Below are positions 19,078 to 28,522 of a stretch of 64,000 bases of DNA, piece by piece (the stretch's first letter is position 1; each line of letters begins with the position of its first letter). The notes under the pieces were generated by a model. That model ran no database searches. It was given only the letters and a program-made list of their open reading frames with translations, and had not been told where the DNA came from. The DNA is from [Pseudomonas] carboxydohydrogena. Its GTDB lineage: Bacteria > Pseudomonadota > Alphaproteobacteria > Rhizobiales > Xanthobacteraceae. A program made the position numbers and the translations under genes. The DNA lies in the NCBI RefSeq assembly GCF_029030725.1, contig NZ_CP113162.1, forward strand, positions 3,036,501-3,100,500, read 5' to 3'.

Positions 19078-20394
19078 TCACAGCATTCCGGCGAACATCG
19101 CCACGACGCAGACCGCCATCGCGGCGGTCGACAGCCAGCCCAGCCAATAAAGCGCGCCGCCGACGAGGAACGGGCCCATGACGTCGCGGCGGCGAACCAT
19201 CACCATCAACAACACCATCACCGGCACCGCGAGCACGCCGTTGACCACCGCGCTCCAGTACAGCGCCGCGATCGGACTGATCGGCGTGAAATTCAGCACG
19301 ATTCCGATACCCGCCGACAGCGCCAGCACCGCGTAGAACGACACGGCCTCGCGCGGCTTGCGCGCCAGACCGACCGGCCACCTTCGCCCTTCGCCGATCG
19401 CGTAGGCCGCCGAGCCCGCCAGCACCGGCACCGCCAGCAGACCCGTGCCGATAATGCCCAGTGCGAAGATGATTTCGGCGAATGCCCCCGCGACCGGCCG
19501 CAGCGCCTCCGCCGCCTGCGCCGATGTCTCGATCCCGGTCTTGCCGCTGGCGTGCAGCGTCGCAGCCGCCGTCATGATGATGGCGAGCGCGATCAGGGTC
19601 GAGAAGGCCATGCCCGCGATGGTATCGACGCGGATGCGCCGGAATTCGGAAGCCGCCTGCGCCCGCTGCTTCCTGAGCGGCTTCTTGTGCGCATCGATGC
19701 GTTGCTCCTCGGCTTCCTGCGAAGCCTGCCAGAAGAACAGATAGGGCGAGATCGTGGTGCCGAGGATCGCGACCAGGGTGGTGAAGAACTCCGCCTTCCA
19801 CTGGATTTGCGGAATGACGAGGCCGCGCAACGCCTCGCCCCACGCCACATGCGCGAACGCCAGCGCGCCGACATAGGCGAACAGGCTCAATGTCAACCAT
19901 TTCAGCACCGCGCTGTAATGCCGGTAGTCGAAGAAGATCTGCGCCGCGACGGACACGACGCCGAATAAGACCACATAGACGAAGCCGGGACCGCCGATCA
20001 GCAGCTTGATCGCATCCGCCATCGCCGCGAGATCGGCGGCGATATTGACCGTATTGGCGACGAACAGGAGCGCGACGATGGTGTTGAGAACGGCGGCGGG
20101 ATAGAACCGGCAGACATTGCCCGCGATGCCATGGCCGGTGACACGGCCGACGCGCGCGGAAATCTCCTGGATCGCCACCATCAGCGGAAACGTCAGCAGC
20201 ATCGTCCACGAAATGCCGTAACCGAGTTGTGCGCCCGCCTGGCTGTAGGTGCCGATGCCGGAGGGATCGTCGTCCGCCGCACCGGTGATGAGACCGGGGC
20301 CGAGCGTTCGCAGAAAACCGCGCACGCCGCCCTGCTTCTCCGGCAGGGCGCTCACTTCGGCGGTTGCGTCGATGTCATGCTTTGTGTGCGTCAT
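19078..20394 (-). CDS. Nramp family divalent metal transporter
   Basis: A 438-residue membrane protein of the Nramp (MntH-related) family, proton-coupled importers of Mn2+, Fe2+ or related ions. The helix 1 metal-site motif is seen as GAADDDPSGIGTYSQAGA, a DPSG-type form rather than the DPGN of classical MntH, and about eleven helices follow. The helix 6 region is LGTTISPYLFFWQAS, without the MPH-type metal motif of canonical Nramp, so metal preference may differ. ATG 20394 is preferred because GCGGGA is close upstream; a TTG six codons earlier is possible. It converges on the PodJ-like gene across a terminator and repeat. Confidence 0.85.
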   Translation of the reverse strand: MTHTKHDIDATAEVSALPEKQGGVRGFLRTLGPGLITGAADDDPSGIGTYSQAGAQLGYGISWTMLLTFPLMVAIQEISARVGRVTGHGIAGNVCRFYPAAVLNTIVALLFVANTVNIAADLAAMADAIKLLIGGPGFVYVVLFGVVSVAAQIFFDYRHYSAVLKWLTLSLFAYVGALAFAHVAWGEALRGLVIPQIQWKAEFFTTLVAILGTTISPYLFFWQASQEAEEQRIDAHKKPLRKQRAQAASEFRRIRVDTIAGMAFSTLIALAIIMTAAATLHASGKTGIETSAQAAEALRPVAGAFAEIIFALGIIGTGLLAVPVLAGSAAYAIGEGRRWPVGLARKPREAVSFYAVLALSAGIGIVLNFTPISPIAALYWSAVVNGVLAVPVMVLLMVMVRRRDVMGPFLVGGALYWLGWLSTAAMAVCVVAMFAGML

Positions 20395-20440
20395 GCCAGT
20401 CCCGCCTGACAAGCACAGCCTGTCCTTAAAGTTCCAGCCG

Positions 20441-21367
20441 TCAAATCTTGCGCGCCACCGCGATCAGCCCCGGCACAGGCACATCGCTCTCCGTGCGCGT
20501 GGAAGCCTCCTCGAGGCTGCCCAGCACAAGCCCGGCCCCAGCGATCGCCTCGCGCACATGCGCCGCGCCGTGCGCGTAACGCAGGCCCGCGCCGATTACC
20601 ACGCCATCGCCGGGGTGCGTCTCCGTGGTGAACGCAACGATCCCGTTCGGACGCAGCACCCGCGCGACTTCCTTCAGCGCCGGAGCAAGATCGGGCAGGT
20701 AAATGATCGCATCCGCCGACAGCGCGAGATCGAAGCTGGCGTCCGCCTCATTCCTCAAGCCCTCGACCATGTCGGCGATTTCCAGCCTCCGGTAGAGGCC
20801 GGTGGCCTCGGCCTTCGCGATCATGCCGGGCGACAGGTCGATGCCGACGAACGCATCCACATTCTTCTCGAAGGCGCGGGCGGCGAGCCCGGTGCCGCAA
20901 CCGAGATCGATCGCCGATTTGAAGAAGGCCGGGCGCTGCATGGCGCGGCAGGCCGACAGCACGGCTTTCAACAACAGGCTGGGGCCGCGGTAACCGAGGT
21001 TGTTGAGCAGCGCGTCCTCGAAGGTCGGCGCGTATTGATCGAACAGCGAACGCACATAGGCCGGCGGCATGTCCGACACTGTCTCGACGCCAAGACGGAT
21101 CAGCCGCAATTTGGCGCCGTGGCGATCTTCCGGATCGGCTTCCTGCGCCTTGCGATAGGCCCGGATCGCCTCGCCATGCAGATTGAGTTGCTGCTTCAAT
21201 TCGCCGAGCGCGAACCACGCCGACGCGAAATTCGGCGCCCGTTCCACCGCCTGCGCCATCAGGTCGGCCGCCCCGGCAATGTCGCCGCGCAATTGCAGGT
21301 CGCGCGCGAAATCGTAGCGGCGGTCGGCGATCAGGTCGCCCGATGACAGGAAAAGCGGCGCGGGCAT
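20441..21367 (-). CDS. TPR-containing class I SAM-dependent methyltransferase
   Basis: The 308-residue protein has an N-terminal TPR-like region (AADLMAQAVERAPNFASAWF, GEAIRAYRKAQEADPED) followed by a Rossmann methyltransferase. Motif I is AIDLGCGTGLAARAF, with FVGIDLSPGMI as the adenosine-ribose acidic region. The segment SLFDQYAPTFEDALLNNLGY is typical of a family annotated as TPR-fused methyltransferases in alphaproteobacteria. The substrate is unknown. ATG 21367 starts the homologous part; the upstream frame extension is unsupported. No neighbouring gene indicates a pathway. Confidence 0.85.
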   Translation of the reverse strand: MPAPLFLSSGDLIADRRYDFARDLQLRGDIAGAADLMAQAVERAPNFASAWFALGELKQQLNLHGEAIRAYRKAQEADPEDRHGAKLRLIRLGVETVSDMPPAYVRSLFDQYAPTFEDALLNNLGYRGPSLLLKAVLSACRAMQRPAFFKSAIDLGCGTGLAARAFEKNVDAFVGIDLSPGMIAKAEATGLYRRLEIADMVEGLRNEADASFDLALSADAIIYLPDLAPALKEVARVLRPNGIVAFTTETHPGDGVVIGAGLRYAHGAAHVREAIAGAGLVLGSLEEASTRTESDVPVPGLIAVARKI

Positions 21368-21604
21368 AAGGGTCTCGGAAAATGGCCTTTCTCTATAACC
21401 CGGCCCCGCACCGGACAACAGATCGCCGGCAGCCAGATTCTATCGCAGGCGACACGAGGCAGCGGCCTCCAGCCCGGCGATTCAAGGGATTAAATTTATG
21501 ACAGAAGCCGCTTGCCCCAATGTCCTCCATTGACGGCGGGCGTTTGCAGCCCCACCTGCGCCAAAGTGTGCTAAAAGCAGCGCACACGAATTCTGGAGAC
21601 GGCA

Positions 21605-21904
21605 ATGCAGAACGAAGCGAAGGAATTACCGGCACGCGACGATCAGTTCTCCCGCTTTCTGGGAGGCTCGCCGCTCGCGGTGGTGCTGAGGCTCATTCTG
21701 ATGTCGGTTCTGGTCGGCATCGTTCTCGCCGCCATCGGGCTCGATCCCTGGAATATCGTCGAGAGCCTGCGCCGCCTCGCGGACTGGATCTGGAATCTCG
21801 GCTTCGATGCCATCAACAGCCTGTGGCGCTACTTCATCCTCGGCGCGGTGATCGTCGTCCCGCTGTGGCTGTTGTCGCGGCTGTTCGGCTCCCGGCCGCG
21901 CTGA
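21605..21904 (+). CDS. DUF6460 family small membrane protein
   Basis: A 99-residue protein with GGAGA eight bases before the ATG. It has two hydrophobic segments, LRLILMSVLVGIVLAAIGL and FILGAVIVVPLWLLSRLF, separated by an amphipathic tryptophan-rich stretch (DPWNIVESLRRLADWIWNLG). The arrangement matches DUF6460, common in Bradyrhizobium relatives and of unknown function. It lies 20 bases before the MATE gene on the same strand, so the two may be co-transcribed. Confidence 0.8.
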   Translation: MQNEAKELPARDDQFSRFLGGSPLAVVLRLILMSVLVGIVLAAIGLDPWNIVESLRRLADWIWNLGFDAINSLWRYFILGAVIVVPLWLLSRLFGSRPR

Positions 21905-21924
21905 GGCCGCTGCCTTCCATCTGA

Positions 21925-23274
21925 ATGGCTTCCATGAACGACCAGCTCACGCATGGCCGGGTCTTCGCCATCGCGGGCCCGGCGATGCTCGCGAACCTGA
22001 CGACGCCGCTGCTCGGCATCGTCGCGACCGGCGTGATCGGGCAACTCGGCGAAGCGCACCTGCTCGGCGGCGTCGCCATGGCGTCCGTGGTGTTCGACTG
22101 CATGTTCTGGCTGTTCGGCTTCCTGCGCATGAGCACGGTGGCGCTAACCGCGCAGGCGCTCGGCGCGCATGATCCGCTTGAGGTCCGCGCGTCGCTCGCC
22201 CGCGGCCTGCTGATCGCGATTCTTGCGAGCGCCGTGCTGCTCCTCGTGCAGAAGCCGCTGGCCGCCATCACCTTCGATCTGATGGGCGCGAGCGGCCCGG
22301 TGACGGAGGCTGCGCGGCTTTATTTCGAAGTGCGGCTGTGGTCGTCGCCCTTCCTGCTCGCCAACTACGCGCTGCTCGGCTGGCTGATCGGACAGGCCCG
22401 CACCGGCTGGGCGCTCGCGATCCAGATTTCCATCAATCTCATCAACATCGCCGCGACCGTGGTTCTGGTGATCGGGCTGAAGCAGGGCGTCGCGGGCGCG
22501 GCCCATGCCGCGATCATCGCGGAGGCCTGCGGCCTCGTGTTCGGTCTCGCGCTGGCCGCGCGGATGCTCGGCCGCGACGGGTTTCGCATTTCGCGCGCGG
22601 TGCTGCTTGAGCGCGCCAAGCTCACGCGGATGATGGCGATCAACCGCGACATCTTCATCCGCACACTGGCCCTGACCGGCGCGTTCCTGTTCTTCACCGC
22701 GCAGGGCGCGCGCGAGGGCGACGTGGTGCTCGCGGCCAATGCGGTGCTGAACAATTTCGCGCTGATCGGCTCGTTCTTCCTCGACGGCCTCGCCACCGCC
22801 GCCGAGCAACTGTCCGGCTACAGCCTCGGCGCGCGCGACCGTGCCCGCTTCCTGCGCACGACCAGACTCGTGCTCGGCTGGAGCATGGTGTTCGCCGTCG
22901 CCGTGGCGCTGGCGCTCGCATTGGGCGGCCCTGCGCTGATCGACCTGATGACGGCGAGTGATGACGTGCGGCAGGTCGCCCGCGCCTTCATGTGGCTTGC
23001 CACGCTGGCGCCGATCTGCGGCGTGATGGCCTATGCCTTCGACGGGATTTACATCGGTGCGACGTGGGCGCGCGACATGCGCAACCTGATGCTCGCATCC
23101 CTTGCGCTCTATTTCGCGGCATGGGCGCTGTTACGTCCGCTCGGCAATACCGGGCTGTGGCTCGCGCTCCTGATCTTCCTGCTGGCGCGCGGATGCTTTC
23201 AGGCGCTGCGCTACCGCGCTCTTCTGAAAGCTTCCTTCGCAGGAACGCTTACACCGGCCAGTCTTCGGCAGTAA
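21925..23274 (+). CDS. MATE family efflux transporter (DinF-like)
   Basis: A 449-residue, twelve-helix protein of the MATE family, cation-coupled exporters of drugs or metabolites. The N-terminal half begins HGRVFAIAGPAMLANLTTPL, typical of the DinF branch, and the two-fold pseudo-repeat is recognisable (ALLGWLIGQARTGWALAIQI in the first half, DGIYIGATWARDMRNLML in the second). No clear ribosome site precedes the ATG; ATG 21934 is an alternative. Its last 26 bases overlap the 3' end of pyrD on the opposite strand. Substrate cannot be predicted. Confidence 0.9.
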   Translation: MASMNDQLTHGRVFAIAGPAMLANLTTPLLGIVATGVIGQLGEAHLLGGVAMASVVFDCMFWLFGFLRMSTVALTAQALGAHDPLEVRASLARGLLIAILASAVLLLVQKPLAAITFDLMGASGPVTEAARLYFEVRLWSSPFLLANYALLGWLIGQARTGWALAIQISINLINIAATVVLVIGLKQGVAGAAHAAIIAEACGLVFGLALAARMLGRDGFRISRAVLLERAKLTRMMAINRDIFIRTLALTGAFLFFTAQGAREGDVVLAANAVLNNFALIGSFFLDGLATAAEQLSGYSLGARDRARFLRTTRLVLGWSMVFAVAVALALALGGPALIDLMTASDDVRQVARAFMWLATLAPICGVMAYAFDGIYIGATWARDMRNLMLASLALYFAAWALLRPLGNTGLWLALLIFLLARGCFQALRYRALLKASFAGTLTPASLRQ

Positions 23275-24343
23275 TCATCGCGGCGTCCGCGCCGACGATT
23301 TCCGACAGCGATTCCCGGCCCGTTCGCCGCAACGTGGATAACAGATCCGTCTTGATCGCCTCGACGAGGCCAAGGCCCTTGTACACCAGCGACGAATACA
23401 ACTGGATCAGCGAAGCGCCTGCGCGAATCTTCATCAGCGCCGCGCCGCCGGAATCGATGCCGCCGACCCCGATCAGCGGGAACGCGCCCTCGGCACGCAC
23501 ATAGGTTTCCGCCACCATGCGCGTAGAGAGCCGCAGCAGCGGCCGGCCCGACAGCCCGCCCTGTTCCAGCGCGAGGCCGCGCTCGCGCAGCGTGTCCGGG
23601 CGCGCCAGCGTGGTGTTCGACACGATCATGCCATCGACGCCCCGCGCGCGCGCGACATGCACGACATCGTCGAGTTCAGACAATGTGAGATCCGGCGCGA
23701 TCTTGAGCAGCAGCGGCACCGCGCCCGTCTCGGTCCGCGCGCGGTTGCGCGCATCGATCACCCGCGCCAGGAGATCGTCGAGCGCGGAAGCCTGCTGCAA
23801 ATTGCGCAAGCCCGGCGTGTTCGGCGACGACACGTTGACGGTGAAATAGCTCGCGACCGGCGCGAACAGCCCGATCAGTTTGACGTAATCCCCGGTGCGA
23901 TCCTCGGAGTCCTTGTTGGCCCCGAGATTGACGCCGATGATGCCGCCGCGCCCGCGCCGCGCGTTGAGATGGCGCAGCGCCACTTCGGCGCCCTCGCTGT
24001 TGAAGCCCATGCGGTTGATGATTCCGGCATCTTCTTCCAGACGGAACATGCGCGGCTTCGGATTGCCCGGCTGCGGCAAGGGCGTGATCGATCCGACCTC
24101 GACGTAACCGAAGCCGAGTCGCAACAGTGCGTCCGGCACTTCGGCGTTCTTGTCGAAACCCGCCGCCATGCCGATCGGGTTCGGAAAGTCGAGCCCAAAG
24201 GCACGGGTCGCAAGTTTGGGACTGTCCGTTTTCGCGCGCGGCATTGGAAAGCTGCGCAGGCCCTTGATCGCCAGCCGGTGCGCACCCTCCGGATCGAGTT
24301 TGCGTAGCAGCGGTAGCGTCAGGTGGTCGAAAGCACGAATCAC
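23249..24343 (-). CDS. pyrD: Dihydroorotate dehydrogenase (quinone), class 2
   Basis: Oxidises dihydroorotate to orotate in pyrimidine synthesis, passing electrons to quinone; bound to the inner membrane face through an N-terminal helix. The 364-residue enzyme shows the class 2 layout: the N-terminal region LTLPLLRKLDPEGAHRLAI, FMN segment PIGMAAGFDKN, the catalytic serine in NVSSPNTPGLRNLQ, the FMN lysine in LLKIAPDL and LIGVGGIDSGG near the C-terminus. A GTG start at 24343 was chosen because GGAG is eight bases upstream and it overlaps the DUF952 stop by four bases (GTGA). Confidence 0.95.
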   Translation of the reverse strand: MIRAFDHLTLPLLRKLDPEGAHRLAIKGLRSFPMPRAKTDSPKLATRAFGLDFPNPIGMAAGFDKNAEVPDALLRLGFGYVEVGSITPLPQPGNPKPRMFRLEEDAGIINRMGFNSEGAEVALRHLNARRGRGGIIGVNLGANKDSEDRTGDYVKLIGLFAPVASYFTVNVSSPNTPGLRNLQQASALDDLLARVIDARNRARTETGAVPLLLKIAPDLTLSELDDVVHVARARGVDGMIVSNTTLARPDTLRERGLALEQGGLSGRPLLRLSTRMVAETYVRAEGAFPLIGVGGIDSGGAALMKIRAGASLIQLYSSLVYKGLGLVEAIKTDLLSTLRRTGRESLSEIVGADAAMITAEDWPV

Positions 24344-24684
24344 GTCAAATTCTCCGGAAGCCGGTGCAGGCCGTCTGACCCCAGCACAAGCGTGGCGATG
24401 CTGTCGGCGGCAGCCGGATCGAGATCTCCATACAGATGCGGAAACAGATCTCCGCCGCGCGAGGGCTCCCACCTTAACGCCGGACCCAGCGCATCGGCGC
24501 TTACCGCGATCAGGAATAAATCAGCCTGCCCGGCAAAGTGCTTCGCCAGCGTGCCGGGAACCTGCGGGGCTGTGGAAAAGTGGATGAATCCATCCCGCAT
24601 ATCGTCCGGGCTGCCGCGATAGACGCCAGCCCGCTCGGCTTCCCGCCAGGCCGGCGCCGGACAGATTTTGTAGATGGTCCGCAC
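24340..24684 (-). CDS. DUF952 family protein
   Basis: A 114-residue protein of DUF952, a small alpha/beta fold found next to pyrD in many alphaproteobacteria. Family features are the start TIYKICP and the segment DGFIHFSTAPQVPGTLAKHF; the C-terminal part has GDLFPHLYG. Structural studies of the family suggest a relation to ADP-ribosyl-transfer or tRNA phosphotransferase-like folds, but no activity is established. It overlaps pyrD by four bases and is surely co-translated with it. Confidence 0.85.
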   Translation of the reverse strand: MRTIYKICPAPAWREAERAGVYRGSPDDMRDGFIHFSTAPQVPGTLAKHFAGQADLFLIAVSADALGPALRWEPSRGGDLFPHLYGDLDPAAADSIATLVLGSDGLHRLPENLT

Positions 24685-24874
24685 GACAGTTCCCGGGAGT
24701 GCTTGAGTTCATTATTGTTTTTGATGCAATCACCCTAGCCATCGCGACCCGCGACTTCAAGACTTGACCTTGGGCGCACGGCGCAAAGCTGAAATGCAGC
24801 CTCCGACTCATTGCACAAGCCGTCCAATAAAGGTAATAATTCCTATAATCGAAACCCCGCCGAACGGTTCGACG

Positions 24875-25498
24875 ATGCTGACACACGATCAAATCTGGAC
24901 GGCGCTCGACAGGCTGGCGGCCCGCGCCGGGCTGTCGCCTTCCGGCCTCGCCAAGCGCGCCGGGCTCGACCCCACCACCTTCAACAAGTCCAAGCGCGTG
25001 ACCAGCGACGGGCGCGAACGCTGGCCCTCCACGGAATCGGTCGCGAAGGCGCTGGCCGCCACCGGCATCAGCGTCGATACCTTCGTGCATTTCATCGAAA
25101 GCCCCTCCCGCTCGGTGCAGGTGCCGCTGCTGGGCTTCGCCGAAGCGGGCAGCGGCGGCTATTTCGACGATGGCGGCTTCCCGGTCGGCAAGGGCTGGGA
25201 CGAGGTCGGGCTGCCATCCGTCAACGACGAACACGCCTATGCGCTGGAGATTTCCGGCGATTCGATGAAGCCCGCCTATCGCGACGGCGATGTCATCGTC
25301 GTCTCGCCGGGCGCGCCGATCCGCCGTGGCGACCGCGTCGTGGTCAAGACCAAGGACGGCGAGGTGATGGTGAAGGAGCTGCGCCGACGCACCCAGAAGG
25401 TGATCGAGCTGCAATCGCTCAATCCCGCGCACTCCGACCGCACGCTGCCGACATCCGAGATCGAATGGATCGCGCGTATTCTCTGGGCGAGCCAGTAA
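24875..25498 (+). CDS. S24-peptidase transcriptional repressor (LexA/CI-like)
   Basis: The 207-residue protein joins an N-terminal DNA-binding helix-turn-helix (DQIWTALDRLAARAGLSPSG and TFNKSKRVTSDGRERWPSTE) to a C-terminal S24 autoprotease. The catalytic serine is in ISGDSMKPAYRDGD and the lysine in DRVVVKTKDGE. A possible Ala-Gly cleavage site is FAEAGSGG, just before the protease domain. It resembles phage repressor C or a stress regulator, but no phage gene is nearby, so a chromosomal role is likelier. No strong ribosome site precedes the ATG at 24875. Its regulon is unknown. Confidence 0.88.
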   Translation: MLTHDQIWTALDRLAARAGLSPSGLAKRAGLDPTTFNKSKRVTSDGRERWPSTESVAKALAATGISVDTFVHFIESPSRSVQVPLLGFAEAGSGGYFDDGGFPVGKGWDEVGLPSVNDEHAYALEISGDSMKPAYRDGDVIVVSPGAPIRRGDRVVVKTKDGEVMVKELRRRTQKVIELQSLNPAHSDRTLPTSEIEWIARILWASQ

Positions 25499-25573
25499 GC
25501 GGCGATAATCCGGATCGCCCACGCCCGCTGAATCCGGTTATAGTTCCGAATCACATCATCGGGGTGGGCGGAC

Positions 25574-26326
25574 ATGCATCGTCGGCATTTTCTGAAAACG
25601 CTGGCCGGGCTCGCGCTGTGCCCCTTGTGTGCGCCCGCCACTCTCGCCGCCGACGCCCACTGGAGCTATGAGGGCGCGACAGGCCCGGGAAAATGGGGCG
25701 ACATCGACGCCGCCAGCAAGGCCTGCGCGATCGGCTCGCAACAATCGCCGGTCGATATCGGTTCGACTGTCCGCGCGCAGTTGCCGAGGCTTAACATCAA
25801 ATGGCCATCGCACGCCGACACCATCGTCAACAACGGCCACACCATCCAGCTCAATTTCGCGCCGGGCGGACGGCTCCTTCTCGGCAGGGAGAGCTACGAC
25901 CTGTTGCAGGTCCATTTTCACCGGCCGAGCGAACACCTGATCGGCGGCAGGAATTTCCCGATGGAAGCGCACTTCGTCCACCGCAACGCCGCGGGCAATC
26001 TCGCCGTCGTCGGCGTGCTGATGACCGCGGGCCGGCGCAACACCGCGTTCGCACGCGTGATCGCCAGCATGCCGGACAAGGAAGGCCCCGCAGTGAAGGC
26101 CGATCCGGCGTTCAACCCGCGCAAATTGCTGCCCCGACAACTCGGCTATTATCGCTATCCCGGCTCGCTGACGACGCCGCCCTGTTCGGAAACCGTCGAA
26201 TGGCTGGTGCTGACGACCCCGATCGAGGTCGCGGCCACGGATATCGCGGCCTTCGCGAAACTGTATCCGATGAATGCGCGCCCGGTGCAGAAATCCAACC
26301 GCCGCGCGGTGCTGCGTTCGCAATAA
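25574..26326 (+). CDS. Periplasmic alpha-type carbonic anhydrase with Tat signal
   Basis: Interconverts CO2 and bicarbonate in the periplasm. The 250-residue protein starts MHRRHFLKTLAG, a twin-arginine (RRxFLK) export signal. The alpha family is identified by WSYEG, QQSPVDIGS, the zinc histidines in LLQVHFHRPSEH and MEAHFVHRN, and the substrate-pocket segment YYRYPGSLTTPPCSETVEW. Length agrees with other bacterial alpha enzymes. It stands alone between the S24 repressor and ybaK; no bicarbonate transporter or carboxylase lies beside it. Confidence 0.94.
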   Translation: MHRRHFLKTLAGLALCPLCAPATLAADAHWSYEGATGPGKWGDIDAASKACAIGSQQSPVDIGSTVRAQLPRLNIKWPSHADTIVNNGHTIQLNFAPGGRLLLGRESYDLLQVHFHRPSEHLIGGRNFPMEAHFVHRNAAGNLAVVGVLMTAGRRNTAFARVIASMPDKEGPAVKADPAFNPRKLLPRQLGYYRYPGSLTTPPCSETVEWLVLTTPIEVAATDIAAFAKLYPMNARPVQKSNRRAVLRSQ

Positions 26327-26342
26327 CGGGCGGCAAAAACTC

Positions 26343-26816
26343 TTACGCCACCAGCGGCGCGACGATGGCGTTCAGCACTTTCGCCGCATCGTGCGGATTA
26401 AGCCGCACCTGCAACCCGCGCTGTCCGCCATTGATGTAGACGAGGTCCTGCGCCATCGCCTCTTGCTCGATGGCCGCGCGCGGCGGCTTCATCTGCCCGA
26501 ACGGGCTGATGCCGCCGACCTTGTAGCCTGACAGCCGCTCGGCATCGGCCGGCTTCATCATCTGCGCCGACTTGCCGCCGAACGCTGCTGCGAGCTTTTT
26601 CATCGAAACCTCGCGGTCGGACGGCACGATGACGCAGACCGGCTTGCCGTCCACCAGCGCCATCAGCGATTTCAATACGCGCGAGGGCTCCTCACCAATC
26701 GCCTCGGCGGCCTGCAACCCGATGCGGTCGGCGCTGCTGTCGTAATCATAAGTCCGCACCGAGAAGGCGACACCCGCCTGCTCCAGCACTCTCGTCGCGC
26801 GCGTGACTTTCGACAT
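26343..26816 (-). CDS. ybaK: Cys-tRNA(Pro)/Cys-tRNA deacylase, YbaK/EbsC family
   Basis: YbaK hydrolyses cysteine mischarged on tRNA(Pro), a proofreading function acting in trans. The 157-residue protein has the expected length and motifs: TRATRVLEQAGVAFSVRTYD at the N-terminus, the active-site lysine region RVLKSLMALVDGKPV, the SMKKLAAAFGGKSAQMM helix and the GYKVGGISPFGQ loop. It begins nine bases after the lysK stop on the same strand, joining a mischarging editor to an aminoacyl-tRNA synthetase gene. Confidence 0.92.
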   Translation of the reverse strand: MSKVTRATRVLEQAGVAFSVRTYDYDSSADRIGLQAAEAIGEEPSRVLKSLMALVDGKPVCVIVPSDREVSMKKLAAAFGGKSAQMMKPADAERLSGYKVGGISPFGQMKPPRAAIEQEAMAQDLVYINGGQRGLQVRLNPHDAAKVLNAIVAPLVA

Positions 26817-26825
26817 GACGCGAGG

Positions 26826-28475
26826 TCAGGCGTTGCGCGCGAGCGCCGCGTCGATCATCGCCACCGCATTATTGAGACCATAGACCGCGACGAACGAGCC
26901 GAAGCGCGGACCCTTCTCCTGCCCGAGCAGCACCTGATAGAGCATGTTGAACCAGTCGAGCGACACGCCCGGACGTCCGTCCTTGCCCTTCTTCACCGGA
27001 TCGAGAAACGGCTCACGGCGGCCGATCTCGTAGACGACATTCTGGATGTCTTCGGCGGAAGCGTCCGCGGGCAGTTGCGACAACGCATCGCGCAGATCCT
27101 GCAATGCCGCGCGCTCGCCGTCAGTCGGTTGACGGAAGGTTTTGGTCGGCGCGACGAAATCGCGATAGTAATTGATCGCGTAGCCGACCAGCGCGTCGAG
27201 CTTGGGATGGCTCTGCGGCGTGACGCCCGGCCGGTAGCGGCCGATGAAGCCCCACAGCGTTTCGGCGTTTTCCGCGTTGGACGACGACACCAGCGTCAGC
27301 AGCAACTGGAACGTCACCGGCATCTCGGAGGCCTGCGGCTGGCCCGCATGGATGTGCCACACAGGATTGCCGAGCCGTTGCTTGGCGTCCTGCCGCGAAA
27401 AGCCGTCGAGGAATTGCTGATACTCGTCGACGTTGCGCGGGATCACGTCGAAGTAAAGCCGCTTCGCCGCCTTCGGCTCGCGATACATGAACAGCGACAG
27501 CGATTCCGGCGAGGCATAACGCAGCCATTCGTCGATGGTGAGGCCGTTGCCCTTCGACTTGGAAATCTTCTGGCCCTTGTCGTCGAGGAACAGTTCGTAG
27601 TTGAAACCTTCCGGCGGCGTGCCGCCGAGCGCGCGGCAGATCTGTCCCGACAGTTTCACCGAATCGATCAGGTCCTTGCCCGCCATTTCGTAATCGACGC
27701 CGAGCGCGACCCAGCGCATCGCCCAGTCCGGCTTCCATTGCAGCTTGCAGTGCCCGCCGGTAACCGGAACGGTGACGCGCTCCTTGGTCTCGGGGTCATC
27801 GTACGAAACGGTGCCGGCCTTCTTGTCATGCTCGACGATCGGCACCTGCAACACCACGCCTGTGCGCGGGCAAATCGGCAGGAACGGCGAATAGCTCGCG
27901 GCGCGCTCCTCGCGCAGCGACGGCAGCATGATCGCCATCACCTTGTCGATGTTCTCAAGCATTTTGAGCAGCGTCGCGTCGAACCGGCCCGAGGTGTAGT
28001 ATGCGGTCGAGGACGCAAATTCGTAATCGAAGCCGAAGTGATCGAGAAAACGACGCAGCTCCGCATTATTATGCGCGCCGAAGCTGTCATGGGTGCCGAA
28101 CGGATCGCGCACTTTCGTCAGCGGCTTGCCGAGATCCTGCTCCAGCATCTCCTTGTTCGGCACGTTGTCCGGCACCTTGCGCAGGCCATCCATGTCGTCG
28201 GAGAAGGCGAGCAGCTTCGTCCTGATCTTGTCCTCGGTCAGCACGCGGAACGCATGGCGCACCATCGAGGTGCGCGCGACCTCGCCGAAAGTGCCGATAT
28301 GCGGCAGGCCCGAGGGGCCGTAGCCGGTCTCGAACAGCACCTCGTCCTTCGGTTTCTTTTTCAGGCGCGCGACGATCTGTTTCGCCTGCTCGAACGGCCA
28401 CGCATTGGATTGCTCCGCAACCGCACGCAGATCGCTCGCCGACAGGTCTTCAAATCGCGTGATCGTCTCCGACAT
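26826..28475 (-). CDS. lysK: Lysyl-tRNA synthetase, class I
   Basis: Charges tRNA(Lys). This 549-residue enzyme is the class I form, typical of archaea and of many alphaproteobacteria and unrelated to the usual class II LysS. The class I signatures are visible: the HIGH motif as [14 protein letters not shown] and the KMSKS motif as [12 protein letters not shown]. The start at 28475 begins the recognised N-terminus ([16 protein letters not shown]); the frame upstream is unsupported. It is followed closely by ybaK and preceded by a solute-binding protein gene 47 bases upstream. Confidence 0.95.
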   Translation of the reverse strand: MSETITRFEDLSASDLRAVAEQSNAWPFEQAKQIVARLKKKPKDEVLFETGYGPSGLPHIGTFGEVARTSMVRHAFRVLTEDKIRTKLLAFSDDMDGLRKVPDNVPNKEMLEQDLGKPLTKVRDPFGTHDSFGAHNNAELRRFLDHFGFDYEFASSTAYYTSGRFDATLLKMLENIDKVMAIMLPSLREERAASYSPFLPICPRTGVVLQVPIVEHDKKAGTVSYDDPETKERVTVPVTGGHCKLQWKPDWAMRWVALGVDYEMAGKDLIDSVKLSGQICRALGGTPPEGFNYELFLDDKGQKISKSKGNGLTIDEWLRYASPESLSLFMYREPKAAKRLYFDVIPRNVDEYQQFLDGFSRQDAKQRLGNPVWHIHAGQPQASEMPVTFQLLLTLVSSSNAENAETLWGFIGRYRPGVTPQSHPKLDALVGYAINYYRDFVAPTKTFRQPTDGERAALQDLRDALSQLPADASAEDIQNVVYEIGRREPFLDPVKKGKDGRPGVSLDWFNMLYQVLLGQEKGPRFGSFVAVYGLNNAVAMIDAALARNA

Positions 28476-28522
28476 CTTCACTCCGCTGCACGCAGGGCCT
28501 TCCCGCGCGCCTTTATTTTCTC

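Noticed and set aside
24875..25498. Prophage suggested by a CI/LexA-like repressor
   Set aside because: No integrase, structural, lysis or attachment features lie nearby, and the flanking genes are ordinary chromosomal genes.
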